Source: Allolobophora icterica (lineage: Eukaryota; Annelida; Clitellata; Crassiclitellata; Lumbricidae). Taken from it: DNA of 64,000 bases. Position 1 is the first letter of the stretch. The number at the start of each line of letters is the position of its first letter. Of this stretch, positions 44,076 to 57,819 are shown one piece after another. Position numbers and translations under genes: made by a program. The stretch lies in assembly GCA_963556255.1 (NCBI GenBank), contig OY744606.1, positions 78,360,141 to 78,424,140 of the forward strand. Direction: 5' to 3'. The notes beneath the pieces are model-generated. The model searched no databases. It saw only the letters and a program-made list of their open reading frames with translations, and was not told the DNA's origin.

Positions 44076-44870
44076 TAGGCAAATAGTCTAAGTTTAGCGT
44101 GCCCTTATTTAGCCTAAGTTTAAGGTGCCCTTATTAGCCTATGTTTAGGTGGCCTTATAAAATCATTTAGAAGTAGTGGTTTGCAACTTCATACCAACGA
44201 AATAACGTCAGCCATGGTGTTTCTAATACATCATAATTGTACCATTATTATCTATTTTTTTATTGTTTTTTTATTGTATGGCAATCACCACACTTTATCA
44301 GTTCTGATGCTACTAAAATCAATCAATTACTCCTTATTAATCCATTAATACCCTTATTAATCGATTGTTAATTTTATTATATTTCTCAATGTCGAATCAA
44401 TCGTAATTGAGCAAAACTGGAGCGAGGTCTTAAATCGTCTGTAGATGGAAGCGACATCTAACGACAGCAGAAACAAAAGAATCCACCTGAATAAAAACCA
44501 GTACCTTTTACTACTCATCGGTCGTCAGTCCATACATGAATTAGAGCTTCACGGGTCCGTGAATGCATTTTCTTCCGCGGCGGGCAATGGGGGCCTGGCT
44601 TTCGGAGCGAATGGCTGTGGGGAGATGCGGTTGCCGTGAGTCCGGCAGTGCTGTCGGTCGCAGCGGAGATCATCGGAGGCGCGTGGCCGTGAAATTAGCT
44701 GTCGGAAAGGTTTATTTATGTTGTTATCGGGCAAATTTGAAGCCATTGTCGTAATGGAGGTCGTGAGCCATTTACGTAACGAGATGTCGACGCAGGCTTC
44801 ATGTCGCCGCTTTTCTTCCAGGATGACGATGGTTTTACCACTTCTATCCTTCCAGAAGAACGCAAATCTA
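44076..44870. other. apparently unique sequence, possible conserved non-coding DNA
   Basis: A TTAGCCTAAGTTTA-type short repeat at 44085-44160, then non-repetitive, GC-balanced, CpG-containing sequence at about 44400-44870. No credible exon; frames are short and unremarkable. Confidence 0.35.
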
Positions 44871-45010
44871 TCTGTCTGTCTGGCGTTTGGTCTGTCTGTC
44901 TGTCTGTCTGTCTATCTGTTAGGTTGTTTTTGTCTTTGTGTTTGTCTGTCCATCTGTCTTTTTCTTTCTGTCTGTTTGTCTGCTTGGTTATCTGTTTGTC
45001 TGTGAGAAAG
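44870..45010 (+). repeat. degenerate (CTGT)n
   Basis: CTGTCTGTCTG units with interruptions. Confidence 0.9.
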
Positions 45011-45049
45011 GCATCTACTCAGTAAGCAAGAAGCAAGTTAATGTGTCAC

Positions 45050-45430
45050 GCTCAAGCAGTCAAGCAGTCAGTGAGTCATATATTTTAAATCATTAGTCAG
45101 TCAGTCGTCATCCAATAACTGAGTGAGTGAGTGACTGAATGATTGAGTCAGTCAGTCAGTCAGTCAGTCAGTCAGTCAGTCAGTCAGTCAGTCAGTCAGT
45201 CAGTCAGTCAGTCAGTCAGTCAGTCAGTCAGTAAATCAGCGATTGAGTAAATGATTGAGCCACTTACTCTCTCACTCAATCACTCTCTCGCTCACTCAGC
45301 CAGCAATCTAGCCAGCCAGTCAGTCCGCCATTCAGTCAGTCAGCCAGCCAGTCAGCCTTTCAGCTAGTCAGTCAAGCAGCCAGTTGAACAGTCAGCCAGT
45401 CAATCAATCATCCAGCCAGTCAAAAAAGCA
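45050..45430 (+). repeat. (CAGT)n microsatellite and degenerate flanks
   Basis: A pure run of about 22 CAGT units at 45149-45233, flanked by diverged CAGT/CAGC/GAGT words. Confidence 0.95.
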
Positions 45431-45924
45431 TTCAGGTAGGCAAGCTATTAAACAATTACATGTATATCCGTCAGTTATTTTGATCGAATTGGCCACATGG
45501 TCTCAACTGCCGAGACTGAGAAGATTTTAAAACGACGCCACGACGTTAATTAAAGATTATATACAACACTTACATGTACTTCTGCTCTCTTCATTATCCT
45601 CATTTTGGTTTTAGAGCGTTTTAGAATTCGTCTTTTGACAAACTATATCAGTTACTCCATTCTGTGTTCGGGCTTTAAGGGCTAAAGGTGTTTTTACGAT
45701 TACTTCGCTCACGCGTAGTTGAATTCTGCGTGAAAAATCAGCCTAGGTGAAGAGTTTCCTTACAGATCAGACCCCAACAGGGAAGATGTCTAGTGATGTC
45801 AAGTGCTAGTGTCCATCCTCGTCTATTCTGTACTTAATTTAACAATTGGTTCATATAGCGAACTAAGTTCTATGTTTTCAAGGCGTTGACCGAGCTGCAA
45901 CTAATAATATGTAAAGTGAAACTA

Positions 45925-46055
45925 GCAAATTATAGGTGTTCCTAATTGCGGGAGTTTATCCATTTTGGGCCTTCCTTTGTTGCCAGCTTTATTATCATGA
46001 GTTCTAGTTGTATTGCCTTGATTTATGGTTTCAATCAAATATATTGATTGATTGT
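45925..46055 (+). repeat. LINE 3' UTR fragment
   Basis: TATAGGTGTTCCTAATTGCGG, TTTTGGGCCTTCCTTTGTTG and a terminal TTGATTGATTG resemble 3540-3660 of the LINE fragment at 2938-3685. Confidence 0.55.
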
Positions 46056-46059
46056 TTGA

Positions 46060-46345
46060 TTTCTAGGGTTTGGATGCCCATTGGTTAGAGTGATTGGTCT
46101 GTTACGCGGACAGTACGGGTTCGGGCCTCCACCACGGACAGTTAAATACTTTGTATACGGACCTTGAGAAAGTCCTTAAAATCACAATTGCTCAGCGCCA
46201 TCACTGTTCTATCGCATGGTCACGTGTGCATCTCTGAACTAAGGAAGGAGGGAAATATCAAATACAGTTATATTGTATTATATTTTAATTGAGGTTGTAT
46301 TGCATCGTATTGTATTGTATTGTATTGTTGGGATCTTGAGCAAAT
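46060..46345 (+). repeat. tRNA-derived SINE (family A) with (TATTG)n tail
   Basis: The head GATGCCCATTGGTTAGAGTG with B box GGGTTCGGGCC is followed by the central domain GAGAAAGTCCTTAAAATCAC and AATTGCTCAGCGCCATC, body AATATCAAATACAGTTATAT and a TATTG tail, collinear with 6888-7236. Confidence 0.75.
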
Positions 46346-46867
<522 letters not shown>

Positions 46868-46870
<3 letters not shown>

Positions 46871-47030
46871 TCACCCTGAACGCCTGGATTCAAATCCCCG
46901 CCAAAGCAGAAGGATGGGGTTGCGAGGTTTCTGCTTCATTTCTGTCACCTGGCAACTGAGGATTGAAATAAGTTCACTGACTGTATAGAATCTGTAGGAA
47001 GATAAGGCTGCGACAGTAGCGTACCGGGTA
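46868..47030 (+). repeat. SINE-B partial copy
   Basis: GGATTCAAATCCCCGCCAAA, GCAGAAGG, GAGGTTTCTGCTTCATTTCT, GGCAACTGAGGATTGAAATA and AGTTCACTGACTGTA match the body of family B. Confidence 0.65.
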
Positions 47031-47039
47031 TTCACTTGT

Positions 47040-47400
47040 CTTGGGACACACGAGGCCATGAGTAATGGTTGATGTTAAACACCTTTTTAACGTACTCATC
47101 TTATGCTATATAAAACTACACTTCATTCTCTTCTAACAAGAGCTGTAATATTATGCCAAACCAATTTTTGTCGACGTCAACAGCCTTTGTTGCTATAAGA
47201 TGTCGTTAAACCCTGGATCCATCCATCTTCTAACATCTTCCATTGGCAGTAAGTTGGCGAACACATTTCCCTTAAGTGAACCAGAGTCAATAATGATTAA
47301 GCAACAAACATGAGTCATGATTGATGCTAAACACCTTTTTAATGCTCTTATCTTATTTAATATAAAATTACTCTTCAGTAGCTTCTATCACTAAAGCTGC
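47040..47400 (+). repeat. DR-1 units and DR-2 element
   Basis: GAGTAATGGTTGATGTTAAA, CACCTTTTTAACGTACTC (47056-47100), then DR-2 (GAGCTGTAATATTATGCCAA, GTCGACGTCAACAGCC, TAAGATGTCGTTAAACCC) at 47135-47225, then another DR-1 unit (CATGATTGATGCTAAACACC) at 47310-47390. Confidence 0.65.
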
Positions 47401-47699
47401 TAAAAGCCTTTGACAGATTTACTATTATTACAGATGACGGCTAAGCATGAAAGTTGATAACATTTGGAGCAGTAAATTGTTACATAGGTCCGTTTGCCGG
47501 GGCTAAAAACAATTAAGTCTGTAGCATTTCGTATACCCACGGCTACCCTTGGGGTTAGCTTGCTGGCATAATTTTTTCTTGCACACTAGATGATTTTTTT
47601 TGTATTTTATGAGAAGCTTTGTAGAATGTTTTAATGCGATCTCTTGCGATAGTTTCTTTGATCTAATTCAGATGTGTCTTTTTCTCTGCGTCTTTCTTC

Positions 47700-47718
47700 C
47701 TATCTGTCCGTCTGTCTG

Positions 47719-47773
<55 letters not shown>

Positions 47774-47935
47774 GTCTGTCTGTCTGTCTGTCCGTCCGTC
47801 CGTCCGTCCGTCTGTCTGTCTGTCTGTCTGTCTGCCTGTCTGTCTGTCTGTCTCTCTATCTATCTATCTATCTATCTATCTATCCATCTGTTTCTGTCTC
47901 TGCCTCTGTCCCTGTCTCTGTCTCTGTCTGTTAAT
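47700..47935 (+). repeat. (CTGT)n/(CTAT)n microsatellite
   Basis: Alternating blocks of CTGT, CTAT and CCGT units. Confidence 0.97.
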
Positions 47936-47939
47936 CCTT

Positions 47940-49130
47940 TCTCGTCATTCGTCCCATCCTCCTATCCTCACCCTGCGTGACTGAACTGACAAGCATCTCT
48001 CAGTGGTCTGGTCCAGCGACAGAGGATTGCGTTGGTGAGTCTCCGACGGTGCTTACCCTCTTTTTCTTATTTATCGGCGGGGCTTTCTCGTTCGCCCTTT
48101 CTTCTTCTCTTGTCGTCGGCAACATTGCCCATCATCAAAGAATTCGGCGCAATAGACGGAAGTCAAACCGCTATCTGTGATTTATCGCTCCGACGCTCTC
48201 GCCCTGACGCTGCACGAGACAGGCGCAACGCCGAAAGACGTATCACCTCCTCACTTAGGCGGTGTTGTTGGAAGTAGTGTCTGCTAGTATGAGACACTAG
48301 TGAAACTAGAAAAAAATCAACTGTACCCGGTTTTCAACAAGGTTTGGCGACTGTTCCTCCTCTGTCGCTGGATCCAGAGAAGGAACAGTCTTCCCAACTA
48401 TTTGAAGAATGCGTCAAATCGGGAGAAATTCGAATCACTGCTCAAGACCAGTTTCTAAATTACCACATAATTTTTCTTCTCATGTACTGAGCCATTTTAT
48501 CCGACTTCGGCTAAAAAAATTGTCTTATTGTGTAGCTTGAAAACAAAAAACCACAGGTGTGATATTACGATACGTCTATCACAGTTACTATCATATTTTT
48601 TATTATTTACTGTCATTGAATATTGTAATTGTTATTTCTTCTTCTCCGTCACCTTCTTCTTCATCATAATCTTCATTTTTTCCTCTTCTTTTTCCTCGCA
48701 TTTTTAATTTTTTTTATTATAATTACCATTATTATTATTATTGTTTTTGTTACTGTTGCTGCTGCTGTTGCGTTTTGTTGTTTTTATTATTATTACCATT
48801 ATTATCATCATCATTATTTTTCTTAATTTTTATTGCTAGTCTTTCTCGCACTAGAAATAATCCATCAAGAATGAAAATGTTAGATTAGGAGCAAATATCC
48901 GATATTTTACCTCTGAGTGCAAATGAATTTGTAACATATTATTATTAAAACAATAATGAAAATTTTAGTATTCCTACTGTTCCTACTATCACCAGCTGGA
49001 TCAATTTTCCACTGGATTATATCCTTCCAACCGTATTCCATCCACTCTTATATCCCTGTCCGACGCCTATCAACCCCACAGCTCATCGCATCTCCTGCAC
49101 GAATGGGTCCCTATCTCTCAGCTTCGGGGA
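47940..49130. other. unassigned sequence
   Basis: No supported gene. 47980-48300 is unique-looking and CpG-rich. 48600-48830 is T-rich with short TTA/TCA runs. Confidence 0.35.
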
Positions 49131-49137
49131 ATCTTCT

Positions 49138-49425
49138 GAAACCTCCTCTTCCTTCTCTTCTTATTCCTCCTCTTCTCCTCTCCTTCTCTTCCTCCTTTCA
49201 TCTTACTCCTTTTCCTTCTCCTCATCATCTTCCTCTTACTCCTTCTCCTTCTCCTATTTCCCATACTGCTCTTTCTCCTATTCCTCCATCTCTTTTTCTT
49301 CCTCTTGTTCTTCCTCATACTCTTCCTCAACCTCCTTTTCCTTCTTCTCGTCCCACTTCTTCCAATCCTCCTCCTCCTCCTTCTCTTTCTCCTGGTTCCC
49401 CTCCTGCTCCTCCTATTCGTCGTCT
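49138..49425 (+). repeat. pyrimidine-rich (C/T) tract
   Basis: Almost pure C+T for about 285 bp, mirror-like to the purine tract at 19.4-19.8 kb; low-complexity Pro/Ser/Leu frame only. Confidence 0.85.
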
Positions 49426-49714
49426 CCTGCAGCAGTAACCAGTCTTCGTGTTCTCGCCTTGCTTAATGAGGAAAGCGACGGATGGGGTCCATGATGGATC
49501 CTCTGCGGAGATCTACGGACAGATGGCGCTCCGAATCGTGCGACGAATTCCTGATTATTTCTATCACATCCGATTATTCTTCAGTGTGCCGACTTTAGTT
49601 ATTCATCAACCTATTCAGTCCTCGTTTTATTTACTTACTTATTCATTTATTCGATCGTTTGTTCATTCGATCATTCATTTGTTATCATTCACCTGTTAAT
49701 CGCCTCTGCAATGT

Positions 49715-50055
49715 CAAGCGTCTGCAGTCTAAGACTCGTAAATCCTACGAGTCTGAACTTTAACACTTATAATACCCTACGAGACTGTAGCCTCGTACTC
49801 TCTATTCGCAAGAGTCTAGGGTCCTACACTCTTCAGTCCAGTTAGCCTGAAGTCTCACACTCCTAATGTCCTACAAGTTAATAGCCTCAAACTCCTAATT
49901 TCTAAGAGTCTAGAGTCCTAAACTCTTTTGTCCCATGGTTCTGAAGTCTTGCACTCTTAATGTCCTATAGTATACGAGTTAGGAGCCTTAAACTCTTAAT
50001 TTCTACGTGCTTAGAGTCTTGAACTCTTCAGCCGTACAGAGCTTGAACTCTACGC
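49715..50055 (+). repeat. about 108-bp degenerate minisatellite, about three units
   Basis: Units share AGCCT(C/T)(A/G)(A/T)ACTC, AAGAGTCTAG(A/G)GTCCTA, ACTCTT and CTGAAGTCT(C/T)(G/A)CACTC. The sub-phrase RAGTCTNGANNCCTANACTCTT is itself repetitive, so this is a higher-order repeat. Confidence 0.75.
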
Positions 50056-50271
50056 GAATTGGTGCCGCAAATGACCTTCGATGTAAACGGACCATGGCCG
50101 TCGGCATAATCAAAGCTAATGAAATCTCAGAAGTTACCGCTGCCATACGTTGCATCAATTCCCGTATGACTGACCAGCTACAAAACAACGTCACTCTGAT
50201 TCCAAATGAAATATCCCTTAGCTGAAGAGATCAATCTGATCATGTGCCTTGTGTGCTGGCTGAGTTAACCA

Positions 50272-50372
50272 TGCGCAGACAGACAAATAGACAGACAGAT
50301 AACAGAGAGATAAACAAACAGAAAGAAAGACAAAGAGAAAGACAGACAAACAGAAAGAAAGACAGACTGACA
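50272..50372 (+). repeat. (GACA)n-rich tract
   Basis: Interrupted GACAGACA/GAAAGACA units. Confidence 0.85.
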
Positions 50373-50514
50373 GACTATTATAAAAAGGAACAAACTGTCT
50401 GTCTGTCTGCCATTAGTTTTCCTGTCCGTTTGTCTTGAATATAATTCTATGTCTCCCAGCCTATGCTTTTCTATCTCTGTCTGAGTCTCTGTTTCTGTTT
50501 GTGTGCGTCGCTAT

Positions 50515-50612
50515 CACCCACTGTCTGCCTCTGTCTGTGCCTTTGTCTGTGCCTGTATCTGTCTGTCACCCAATCGCACTCAGTAATACATTCTTTCAAT
50601 CCACATCCTCTT
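50515..50612 (+). repeat. direct repeat, copy 1 (partner at 51424-51520)
   Basis: TCTGTCACCCAATCGCACTC and AGTAATACATTCTTTCAATC recur in the same order, with the same CTGTGCCT-rich lead, at 51424-51520. It is a small segmental duplication about 900 bp apart; behind the second copy the CA microsatellite starts exactly where the homology ends (CAATCCACA). Confidence 0.85.
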
Positions 50613-50807
50613 CTCTGTCTCTGTTCTGTCCCTCTTTCTCCATTCGTCTGTCCATCTGCCTGTCTCTGTCTCTCTCGCACTAGATCTGTTTCCTTGTGAT
50701 GGTGGGTGCGTTATCTGTGGGTACACATCTAACCCTCGCCGCGCAACGATTTAGCAATTTAATACTAGAGAACGTTGAGTGAATGGTTATCGCCTGATTA
50801 TCCCAGT

Positions 50808-50923
<116 letters not shown>

Positions 50924-51079
50924 GCCTGTGCTCCATTTATACAGTCCACCACGACATAGGGCTCTGATTTCACTTGCATGGAATACGACATCTGAATTCA
51001 TTTTGAACAGTTCGCACCCTTCGTTTCCTTTACTAGAGATCACAACGACAATGTAGCCTGGGTTTGCGTGATTGTAATA

Positions 51080-51185
51080 GTTTCTGTTTAACGACACTTA
51101 CAGATAACAAAGATCATTAGCGTCGCCCACCTCCTTCATCCAGGATTGGGACTGGCACTGCCTGGTATGCTGGCACTAAATTTAT
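51080..51185 (+). repeat. dispersed repeat DR-3
   Basis: GTTTCTGTTTAACGACACTT, GATCATTAGCGTCGCCCACC, TCATCCAGGATTGGGACTGG. Confidence 0.6.
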
Positions 51186-51354
51186 AAAAGTGTAGTTCGG
51201 GCCCAGGGCTGAACAGAATAAGGAATATTAAGGGAAGAAAATTGACGTGCTTTGGTCATATTATGAAGATATCTAAGCGTGGCAAATGTTTTGAAAATAA
51301 ATATCGTAATCTAGATTATACGACTACATATTAACTTCACATTTATCGAAGATG

Positions 51355-51355
51355 G

Positions 51356-51404
<49 letters not shown>

Positions 51405-51418
51405 TATAAATATATGTA
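51355..51418. repeat. (TA)n tract
   Basis: TATATA with AAATA interruptions. Confidence 0.95.
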
Positions 51419-51519
51419 CATATTTAGTAGTCTGCCTCTGTCTGTGCCTCTGTCTGTGCCTTTGTCTGTGCCCCGGTCTGTCTGTCACCCAATCGCAGTC
51501 AGTAATACATTCTTTCAAT

Positions 51520-52786
<1,267 letters not shown>

Positions 52787-52789
52787 GAT

Positions 52790-52880
52790 AATGGATCCGG
52801 AATTTAACGACATCTTATGGTAAACTTAATTGACGTCAGCAAAAACTAATTTGGCATATCACAGCTCTATTAAGTCCTAT
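52790..52880 (-). repeat. dispersed repeat DR-2
   Basis: GGATCCGGAATTTAACGACA, TCTTATGG, ATTGACGTCAGCAAAAACTA, TTTGGCATATCACAGCTC: the reverse complement of the copies at 4575 and 47140. Confidence 0.65.
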
Positions 52881-53123
52881 CAGAAGCCAATGGTAAAAAA
52901 ATCTAGTCCATTTCCCGACGCGTTTGATCTTGATATAGCATTGACTTAAACCGGTTAATGGTGTCTAAAGACATTAATATTTCATATAACTGTATCGTAA
53001 ATATGTAGGCTACTACAAAATTACTAACCTAATACCAATATTAAAATTTGCACTGATTTAAAAACCAATATTATTGCATACGGATTAATTCCTGTGACAA
53101 GATTCTCATACTAAATTCGTATG

Positions 53124-53570
53124 ACCACAGTATAAATAATTACACAATACGTCGACTCCTCGCCGCTGCTGCAGTCAGAATGTGTGACATTATAAATAAC
53201 TAAACCCCGCCCACTGTGACGACATTATAAGTACCTAAGCCCTGCCCACTGTCGTTTGCCATGCCGATACACCGGAAACAATCACATCAAATATTTTTTT
53301 AAACGTTAAAACAACATTGAGGACTACACGCCGATACACCGGAATCCATCAAATAAATTATTTTTTAAACGTTACAACAACATTGAGGACTTCATTAGAA
53401 TTAACAATATTATTTTTAACGTTAATTTCAGCTTAAATCTATAATTCAGGAGCTCAGGTTCAAAATGGCGTCGTAATCACGTGACCAGATGTCGTAATCA
53501 CGTGACCAGAAAAACTTGTCAACAGCCAGCAATGAGAGTCGACGTACTGTGTAATTATTTATACTATGGT
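53124..53570. mobile_element. MITE-like element with inverted ends
   Basis: Arms 53124-53158 (ACCACAGTATAAATAATTAC...) and 53536-53570 are inverted copies over 35 bp with about two mismatches. The interior holds two small tandem duplications: CCCGCCCACTGTGACGACAT / CCTGCCCACTGTC, and CGCCGATACACCGGAA with AACGTTANAACAACATTGAG twice. No coding frame. The superfamily is undetermined because the target duplication could not be fixed. Confidence 0.55.
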
Positions 53571-53617
53571 ATGACCTACTTTTTGTTAGACGTGGTATAG
53601 GAAATATTTATGTAGAC

Positions 53618-54899
53618 CAGAGGTTTTCAAACTTTTTGGACCAGGGACCCCTATTTTTTCTAGGCATAGCTCGCGGACCCCAGTATTTACAAAGCAAAAT
53701 TTAGGCCTCTATTCTTAAAATTTAATAAAAATAACAGGCAGATAGACTATTTCCACAATACACGCTTGCTTATTTATGACACTGAGGACTATTATAATAT
53801 AAAAAGTAACACTACATAAATTGTATTAACTCCCTGCAATAACTATGGAACACAGTCATTTTTAAAAGAAATGAATAACATCGGTTTCGCCAAAAGCCAG
53901 TAATGTCAGCGAGAGGGATGTGCTTGCTTTGCCTTGCAAAAACTGTCCGTTATTGGTGCTAGTTTGGATAGGCCTAACTGAAGCCGCCTAAGCACTGTTT
54001 TCTTACGTTTTCTTACAGCGAATGTGAACGAAATAGGGATATGCTTTGCAAATCTCTGTATTATCGTTCATCTAAAGGTTAAAACCAGGCGAATTCCACA
54101 AATTTCTAATTCTACAAGTCCAGAGTACACAATCCGGAAATAGACCAGCATATTGCAAATGAAGCCTTCACTGGAGGAACCACTAGAGCCCATTTTCGAC
54201 ATTTTTTTTTAGCTAACTATGTCTTGTAATACAGACTATAGAGCAAGTGTGTGTTTTCAGAAAACCCAAGTCAGTCCAGAGTTACAATTAGAAGGAAATA
54301 TAGCGTTTATGTAAAAACAACTAGCCTAGAGTCCTAGCTAGAGCTTCGGTGTTTCTTCCATGGAAAAAACAACCAGGCTCATATTCAGTGTTGATTTTCT
54401 AAATGAAACACTTGTAGACTTTCAAAGTTTGTTTTGTGAATATCTTAAACTTTTTTAAATGGAATCTATAGTTGTAGGCCTACTTCTGATGAAGGCTTCA
54501 AATGCATCGCGCTTACATTGGGTGCATAAATGATTGGCAGTCGATTAGCAGAAATTATAGGCCCTATATTAAATTTTTTAAAAACACCCGTGTTATTAGG
54601 CTAGAAATGTAACGTGACCATAAGCCTACATCTTATTTACGTCACTGTAGGCCCTAGTACGCAAAGAATAACTATCAGCAGCATCACAAAACTGGTGTGA
54701 TCGAATACCCAATTGGATCCTTGTGGATCATACAGTTACAGGCACACTATAAGTAGCTTATGAATTTGAAAACACAGGCTGTTAGTGATAAAACCATACA
54801 GTGTTAAGCATCACATTATTTTCAGAACGCTCTCGCGGATCCCCGCCACATCCTTCGCGGACCCCTAGGGGTCCGCGGACCACAGTTTGAAAAACTCTG
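53618..54899. mobile_element. non-autonomous hAT element, 1282 bp
   Basis: The termini CAGAGGTTTTCAAACTTTTT and AGTTTGAAAAACTCTG are inverted repeats. Perfect 8-bp target duplications ATGTAGAC lie at 53610-53617 and 54900-54907. Subterminal GCGGACCCC words occur at both ends (TCGCGGACCCCAG left, TCGCGGACCCCTAGGGGTCC right). No substantial open frame survives inside, so it is a deletion derivative or decayed copy of a Charlie-like hAT element. Confidence 0.85.
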
Positions 54900-54919
54900 A
54901 TGTAGACCATATGCAACAC

Positions 54920-55165
54920 GGTGTAGGACAAGGTAGCGGATTGGTCAGATCGCTCTATTTAGGAACCTTTAAAATGGTGAGAATCGATGCTATTTAGCAA
55001 ATGGCAAGGCAGTCGATTGGTTACAGTAGGCTACTCTATTGAGACACCACTTAAAAGTTTAATCAGCAGTGCTAAATAAGCACGAGAAACGGTAGACGAT
55101 TGGTCTGAACACACTTTTGGACACCTGAAAGTTCTGTCAACCAATGCTATATCACCATGGAACAG
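54920..55165 (+). repeat. DR-1 core cluster
   Basis: Three diverged units: GATTGGTCAGATCGCTCTAT, GGAACCTTTAAAATGGTGA, ATCGATGCTATTTAGC; then GTCGATTGGTTACAG... GAGACACCACTTAAAAG; then GATTGGTCTGAACACAC... GGACACCTGAAAG... CCAATGCTATATCACC. Confidence 0.55.
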
Positions 55166-55169
55166 AGAA

Positions 55170-57345
55170 CCGTTTGCATCTTAATGTTTGTCGGGTTTTT
55201 GAAAGCTATTTCAAACTTAATCACGTGTGCGGAAAGCGCCACCACTCACAGAAGAGAATATCCAGTTGTAGAGAAGAACGATGCTTTACAGTTACGTTAT
55301 ATTTGTCTATAAGTTGTTTAAAGGTACTTTATATTATTTTATTAATGAGGAATGTCAGTTGACACTAAAATTTAATTGTATGTGGCTACATTTATAGCTA
55401 GTTTATTTTTATGCATTAACGTGATGTTAGTAACTTGTTATCCAAGATGTCTGCCAAATGCCGACAACTTGACGTAATTTATATTGCTTGTAACTTGTAA
55501 GTGATTTCCAATAAATTTACTGGTAATAAAATTATTACCGAGTCTTGGTTTAAAAGTCATGTCGTTAAACTGTGGATCCTCCTCCACTAATTGGCTGCGC
55601 TAAGTTTTGTCGTGCTCATCTGTAGTATACAGTAATAACGGTGATAACTGTTCAAAATAAGTTAAGCTAAAATCAGGGCCTCGAATAGTGATGGACTGAA
55701 CCAAGTGAGCACAAGCCACCTGCCATCTATCGTCCAATCTCTCAGCGTTCTCCCAGATCTCCAAATATCTCGTCTGCATTCTCCATTGCCTCGAGACTAT
55801 GTAGGACTTCCGGACGACCCATTCTAGGCATCCCTCTCTCGCGAGGCTTATGCAAAACTGATCCAATCCGGGTCAGTCTCCCCAGTGCAATCCATCTGAT
55901 TATGATGGATTGGGTTACGTCTGCTCTGGTGTCGATGGCGAGTATTTTGCCATATCTGGCCCAGACAGGCGGATATTGCGAGCGGATAATACGACGGCCA
56001 TATTGGAACACGATCGGGGATTAGCGTTTCTTTGTAAACGAAATTGAAAGAAGGCGCAGACGACATTCAACACGACGTCTCAACGCACAGGCGATGAAAA
56101 GTCTGTTTACAGAACACATCGAAGAAAAAAAGAGTCTCAGATGCGATGAAGAGAAGCCCAGCCAAAGACCCGTCTTCTTTATTCTGATTAACTGTTTCGG
56201 TCGGACAGACGAAAACGCCCCCCGTTTTGATTAACCGCTGCGCCCAGCCGAGACCTGCCTTCCCTGATACGAATATTCTGCTCTCGTCGCTTTCTTACTG
56301 AGCCCCATTTAATTACCCTGACAAAACACCGACGCCATTTTCCAAGATGGACGCAAATCACCATTTATGGAAATGATATAGCGCAATTGCGATCAGATTA
56401 CATGGAGCGTTTGTTGAGATGGCATTCGAGAGAGTTTATGTGGCGCCAAATGAGAGGAAATATTAGGCTAATCGTGGCCCATCAATTGTCATTCAGTCTC
56501 CGCTCGACCGAGAGACATAGTGCGCACTCTGGCGACGTCTTTACGAGTCTCTGTCAACGGCCCACCGACCACTCACTGTGTGTGGGTTTATTTGGGGGGG
56601 GGGGGCTATAAAATTGAAGCAAAATTCTTAAATCGGATTCGTGTGTTAATATGCCACGGTGCTTTATAAGGTTGCAATCCGATTTTCATTGTACATGGGC
56701 CTCCGTCTGTCAAAATCTTTCCGGGATCCGTTTCCTCCCTTCTCAACGGATGCCCCTGTTTTTACGATCTTTTATCGTTTTTACCGTTGTCATGTAACGC
56801 TGTTATTCTCGGCTTATTGGCCATATTGTGAGTAACTGACATTTTGCAGGTTTGAAAATTCAGCAGCCGTTATTTTTTTTATCTAAAATGGAATTCCAAA
56901 CACGAAAAGATCCAAATTGAGCAGGGCCACATTAAGGCTTGTGTCCTGTGATTACCAATATAGCCACCAGCGCGGGGCCCAATTACAGGTAAAATAATTT
57001 TTTTAAATGAACTTCCGACAATGCGGGCACCTCAAAACTGCAAGCTCGGGTGCTGCAGCACCCTTAGCACCCCCCTTCAATGCAGGCCTGTATGAGTCCA
57101 CGTGGTTGATTGATTGTAAGGAACTGAGTTCTGGTTGATGCGATCCAGGAGGAAGATATCCCATAATACATCCAAAATGATACAGGAATAATATCATTCC
57201 ACATGATGTCAGGAATAATATCATCACAGATATTATCAGGAATAATATCATCCTGGTATGGTGCTGAAAGACACTGGCTTTTGGAAATAATCTCATTGCT
57301 GTAAAGACAAGTTTTACTATCATTCATTCATTCCAACTTTTGTTC
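55170..57345. other. apparently unique sequence
   Basis: No gene supported. A DR-2 end (CATGTCGTTAAACTGTGGATCC) is at 55558-55580. From 56320 to 56620 the sequence is free of repeats and has facing YY1-like words (CGCCATTTTCCAAGATGG, 56333-56350) and a CArG-box-like CCATTTATGG at 56361-56370. A 30-bp triplicate (CAGGAATAATATCAT) is at 57183-57258. Confidence 0.4.
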
Positions 57346-57530
57346 AATCAATAGTTCATTCGTTCGTTCATTCACTCATTCAGTCAGTCAAATAGTAACT
57401 CAATCATTCACCCAATAGCTAACTAATTCACTTAATCATTCACTTACTAAATCATTCACTTACTCAATCATTTACTCACTTGCTCAGTCATTCACTCAAT
57501 CGCTCTCTTACTCATTCACACTCACACTCG
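57325..57530 (+). repeat. degenerate (ATTC/ACTC/AATC)n
   Basis: Tetranucleotide-like words throughout. Confidence 0.8.
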
Positions 57531-57819
57531 CTCCGTATGTCTGTCGGTATTTATGCCCTTCTGTCTGTGTGAATCAGTTATTGAATTGTGCTAGATCTAT
57601 TCCCCTAAATGTCTATGTCTGTCTGTCTCATTGTCTGCATTCTAATCTGTCTAGATGTGCGACTCCCTCAATCTGCCTTTGTGTCTTTGTGTCTCTCTGT
57701 CTATCTCTCTGTCTCACTTTCTATCTTCAGAGCATTTTGCATCTTGCTTTCGTCTAAGTCGATGACCGAGAATCAATAAACATCTCCATTTCTGTTGTAG
57801 TTCAGCGTCAAGCCCTCCT

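Noticed and set aside
49118..49330. Lys/Arg-rich frame
   Set aside because: Antisense of a pure C/T tract; low complexity only.
55600..56066. Overlapping minus-strand frames
   Set aside because: Three short overlapping frames in different phases with no motif; unique sequence but no evidence of coding.
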